Assembly (NCBI GenBank): GCA_030044695.1
Contig: JASIDM010000015.1
Coordinates: 1 to 7,084, forward strand
Reading direction: 5' to 3'
DNA from: Thermoplasmata archaeon
GTDB taxonomy: Archaea; Thermoplasmatota; Thermoplasmata; Lutacidiplasmatales; UBA184
DNA: 7,084 nucleotides
Each line of letters begins with the position of its first letter. The stretch's first letter is position 1. Position numbers and translations under genes: made by a program. The notes beneath the pieces are model-generated. The model searched no databases. It was not told where the DNA came from and saw only the letters and a list, made by a program, of their open reading frames with translations. This document shows, piece by piece, positions 6,366 to 7,084 of this stretch.

Positions 6366-6746
6366 GTGGCGCTGCCGGCGAAGCTCCAGAACGACCTGAA
6401 GCAGTTCCAGCGCCTGCAGCAGGAGCTGGGGACGGTCCAGCAGCAGCGGCTCCAGCTCGACCTGCGCCTGCGCGAGATCGGCCATACCCTCGAGGAGTTG
6501 AAGGCGGTCCCCGAGGAGGCGACCGTCTACCGCCCGATCGGCGGGCTGCTCGTCAAGGCGAAGTCGCGCAAGGAGGTGGAGGATCTCCTCACGGAGGAGC
6601 AGGAGACGCTCGGGGTCCGCCAGAAGGCGGTCGAGCGGCAGGAGAACCACCTGAAGGAGCGCTACACGACGATGCAGCAGGAGCTCTCTCAGCAGCTCCA
6701 GGCCGCGGGGATCCGTCCCGAGGCCTCGGACGGGGCCGACGCCTAG
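6366..6746 (+). CDS. pfdB: Prefoldin subunit beta
   Basis: Beta subunit of the archaeal hexameric (alpha2-beta4) jellyfish-shaped chaperone that holds unfolded proteins in the cytoplasm and passes them to the thermosome. The 126-residue product has two heptad-type coiled-coil helices, about 5-48 (rich in Leu/Gln, 'LQNDLKQFQRLQQEL') and about 69-112 ('TLGVRQKAVERQENHLKERY'). They are joined by the beta hairpin 'EEATVYRPIGGLLVKAKS' (51-68), which is the family signature. I chose GTG 6366 because MALPAKLQNDL matches the usual family N-terminus and a TATA-like patch lies about 26 bases upstream. GTG 6354 gives four more residues (MSAL), overlaps the pcc1 stop as GTGA and is a real alternative by translational coupling. 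It ends 5 bases before the stop of the opposing isoprenyl synthase gene. Confidence 0.92.
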   Translation: MALPAKLQNDLKQFQRLQQELGTVQQQRLQLDLRLREIGHTLEELKAVPEEATVYRPIGGLLVKAKSRKEVEDLLTEEQETLGVRQKAVERQENHLKERYTTMQQELSQQLQAAGIRPEASDGADA

Positions 6747-6751
6747 TCCGC

Positions 6752-7084
6752 CTACGCCGTGCGTCGAGTGAGCCGCTCGGCGATCTCGACGACCATCGGC
6801 TTGCGCGCGGCGGGGATCCGTCGGCTCGCCGCGAGCCGGCGCAGCCCGCGCCGCGCGAGGGCGGCGATCCGCTTCTCGGAGTAGTCGAGCGAGCCGCTCG
6901 ACCGGATCGCCTCCCGGGCCCGGCGGACCTCGGCCGAGGTCGCCGTCGGTCGGCCGAGGACCCGCGCGATCGCCCGTCGTTCGGCCGGCGAGCCGTCCCG
7001 CCAGGCCCGGACGACCAGGAGCGTCCGCTTCCCCTCCACGAGATCGTTGGCGCTCTTCCCCGCCTGGCCGCCGTCGAAGCCCGC
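6752..7084 (-). CDS. Trans-isoprenyl diphosphate synthase, C-terminal part (cut by window edge)
   Basis: These are the last 110 residues of a polyprenyl synthetase family enzyme, which condenses isopentenyl diphosphate onto allylic diphosphates. In archaea the usual product is geranylgeranyl diphosphate for membrane lipids, or longer chains for quinones. Visible landmarks: 'GFDGGQAGKSANDLVEGKRT' at residues 2-21 of the fragment, which corresponds to the G-K-(x)n-D-L-x-E-G-K-[KR]-T stretch just after the second Asp-rich motif of the family, then 'TLLVVRAW' and a C-terminal all-helical region rich in Ala, Arg and Leu ('RIAALARRGLRRLAASRRIP'). The frame is open to the right edge, and the GTG at 7039 is an internal Val, not the start. 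Both DDxxD motifs and the chain-length residues lie outside the window, so the product length cannot be told. Confidence 0.8.
   Translation of the reverse strand, partial: AGFDGGQAGKSANDLVEGKRTLLVVRAWRDGSPAERRAIARVLGRPTATSAEVRRAREAIRSSGSLDYSEKRIAALARRGLRRLAASRRIPAARKPMVVEIAERLTRRTA

Noticed and set aside
5811..6650. 279-codon minus-strand frame opposite purB, pcc1 and pfdB
   Set aside because: Antisense shadow of three confident genes, with no motif.
7037..7039. GTG as a start of a small 95-residue protein at the right edge
   Set aside because: The upstream codons continue in frame to the edge and spell the conserved GK..DL segment of polyprenyl synthetases, so this GTG is an internal valine.
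1..7084. tRNA, rRNA, CRISPR, insertion sequence or toxin-antitoxin locus
   Set aside because: I looked for spaced direct repeats, terminal inverted repeats, transposase motifs and tRNA-like cloverleaf segments and saw none. The gaps between genes are too short and lack such structure.

Overview
The window is a very G+C-rich stretch of archaeal chromosome. The archaeal call rests on a Pcc1-type KEOPS subunit next to a prefoldin beta subunit, on starts without Shine-Dalgarno sequences but with TATA-like boxes about 25-28 bases upstream (leaderless mRNA style), and on a membrane-anchored surface protein carrying the 'LTFTESGL...W.VTV.G' module that I associate with surface proteins of Thermoplasmatota. 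A high-GC, uncultured Thermoplasmatota lineage is my best inference. The taxonomy is not proven by the sequence.

Layout. (1) 64-3396 (+): a 1110-residue secreted, C-terminally anchored, multi-module Ig/IPT-like surface protein with one cysteine pair in nearly every extracellular module. (2) 3397-3599: a convergent gap with no recognisable gene, although one open frame in it has a coding-like third-position bias. (3) 3600-4550 (-): carbamate kinase, with no arginine deiminase or carbamoyltransferase gene in view. (4) 4551-4675: a short divergent promoter region holding the best TATA box of the window. (5) 4676-6746 (+): a compact housekeeping operon, purB (adenylosuccinate lyase) - pcc1 (KEOPS) - pfdB (prefoldin beta). 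Its genes overlap or nearly touch. (6) 6752-7084 (-): the C-terminal 110 residues of a trans-isoprenyl diphosphate synthase. It converges on pfdB with a 5-base gap and runs off the right edge.

The genes do not form one pathway. The purB-pcc1-pfdB block joins purine synthesis, tRNA t6A modification and protein folding. The pcc1-pfdB adjacency is a recurrent archaeal arrangement. The isoprenyl synthase probably serves archaeal lipid or quinone side-chain synthesis. Carbamate kinase handles carbamoyl phosphate. The surface protein is the only accessory-looking gene.

I found no mobile element, CRISPR array, rRNA, tRNA or toxin-antitoxin system. I see no convincing undescribed system. The points most worth a second look are the cysteine-paired surface protein, the start of pfdB inside or just after pcc1, and the possible gene remnant between the surface protein and carbamate kinase.
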